Shown: positions 5,184-5,242 of the stretch, piece by piece
Position numbering within the stretch: the first letter of the stretch is position 1
How the letters are laid out: each line of letters begins with the position of its first letter
Source of the DNA: JAVZCJ01 sp964532175
GTDB taxonomy: Archaea; Thermoproteota; Nitrososphaeria_A; Caldarchaeales; JAVZCJ01
DNA: 5,242 nucleotides
Reading direction: 5' to 3'
NCBI GenBank assembly: GCA_964532175.1
Contig: CAZHGP010000063.1
Location: 1-5,242 of the forward strand
Program-made: the position numbers and the translations under genes
The notes under the pieces: model-generated
What the model was told of the DNA's origin: nothing
The model's database searches: none
Seen by the model: only the letters and a program-made list of their open reading frames with translations

Positions 5184-5242
5184 TTACTTCTCTTCTTTCT
5201 TTGGTGGAGGTGGTAAGTATATTCCTAGCTTCCTTCTACGCC
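5184..5242 (-). CDS. C-terminal end of an unidentified minus-strand protein (partial)
   Basis: Reading the minus strand in from the window edge gives RRRKLGIYLPPPPKKEEK and then TAA at 5186-5184. A basic stretch, four prolines and a charged Lys/Glu tail look like the flexible end of a real protein, and the stop stands 15 bases from the convergent methyltransferase stop. The piece is too short to assign a family. Its pyrimidine-rich plus-strand complement (5187-5202) could double as a T-rich terminator for the methyltransferase message. Confidence 0.55.
   Translation of the reverse strand, partial: RRRKLGIYLPPPPKKEEK

Overview
The window looks archaeal, most plausibly from a low-GC member of the Thermoproteota or a neighbouring lineage; that placement is an inference. 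The grounds are TTTAAAT and TATA-box promoters about 25-30 bases ahead of transcript starts, strong GAGGTG/GGGGGTG-type ribosome sites, UUG starts on two genes, near-exclusive AGA for arginine, and the archaeal type of the leucine enzymes and of the transposon protein.

Left end (1-248): the last 39 codons of a TnpB (IS200/IS605 OrfB) nuclease run in from outside. They are followed by a GC-richer, strongly folded segment (53 of 120 bases G+C at 121-240, against 18 of 60 in each of the next blocks) ending in TTTTCAAC. This is best read as the omega/reRNA and right end of the element. Then comes a gene desert (249-1159). It holds what looks like a decayed minus-strand gene of about 82 codons with two compensating frameshifts and a good archaeal promoter (464-757), two small hairpins, and very AT-rich DNA.

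Centre (1056-4267): a leucine block. leuD and leuB overlap by one base and form one operon; leuA follows after 61 bases with its own likely promoter. LeuA makes 2-isopropylmalate from 2-oxoisovalerate and acetyl-CoA, LeuD (with LeuC) isomerises it, and LeuB oxidises it to the 2-oxoisocaproate precursor. The large isomerase subunit LeuC is not in the window. Perfect palindromes built on the same TTCTTA/TAAGAA half-site lie just upstream of matching TTTAAAT boxes of both leuD and leuA, suggesting one shared regulator. The leuA start is unusual: UUG is the only conventional start codon, and the best ribosome-binding sequence lies just inside the reading frame.

Right end (4321-5242): an apparently leaderless, UUG-started class I SAM-dependent methyltransferase of unknown substrate. 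It converges with the C-terminal end of an unidentified minus-strand gene that leaves the window.
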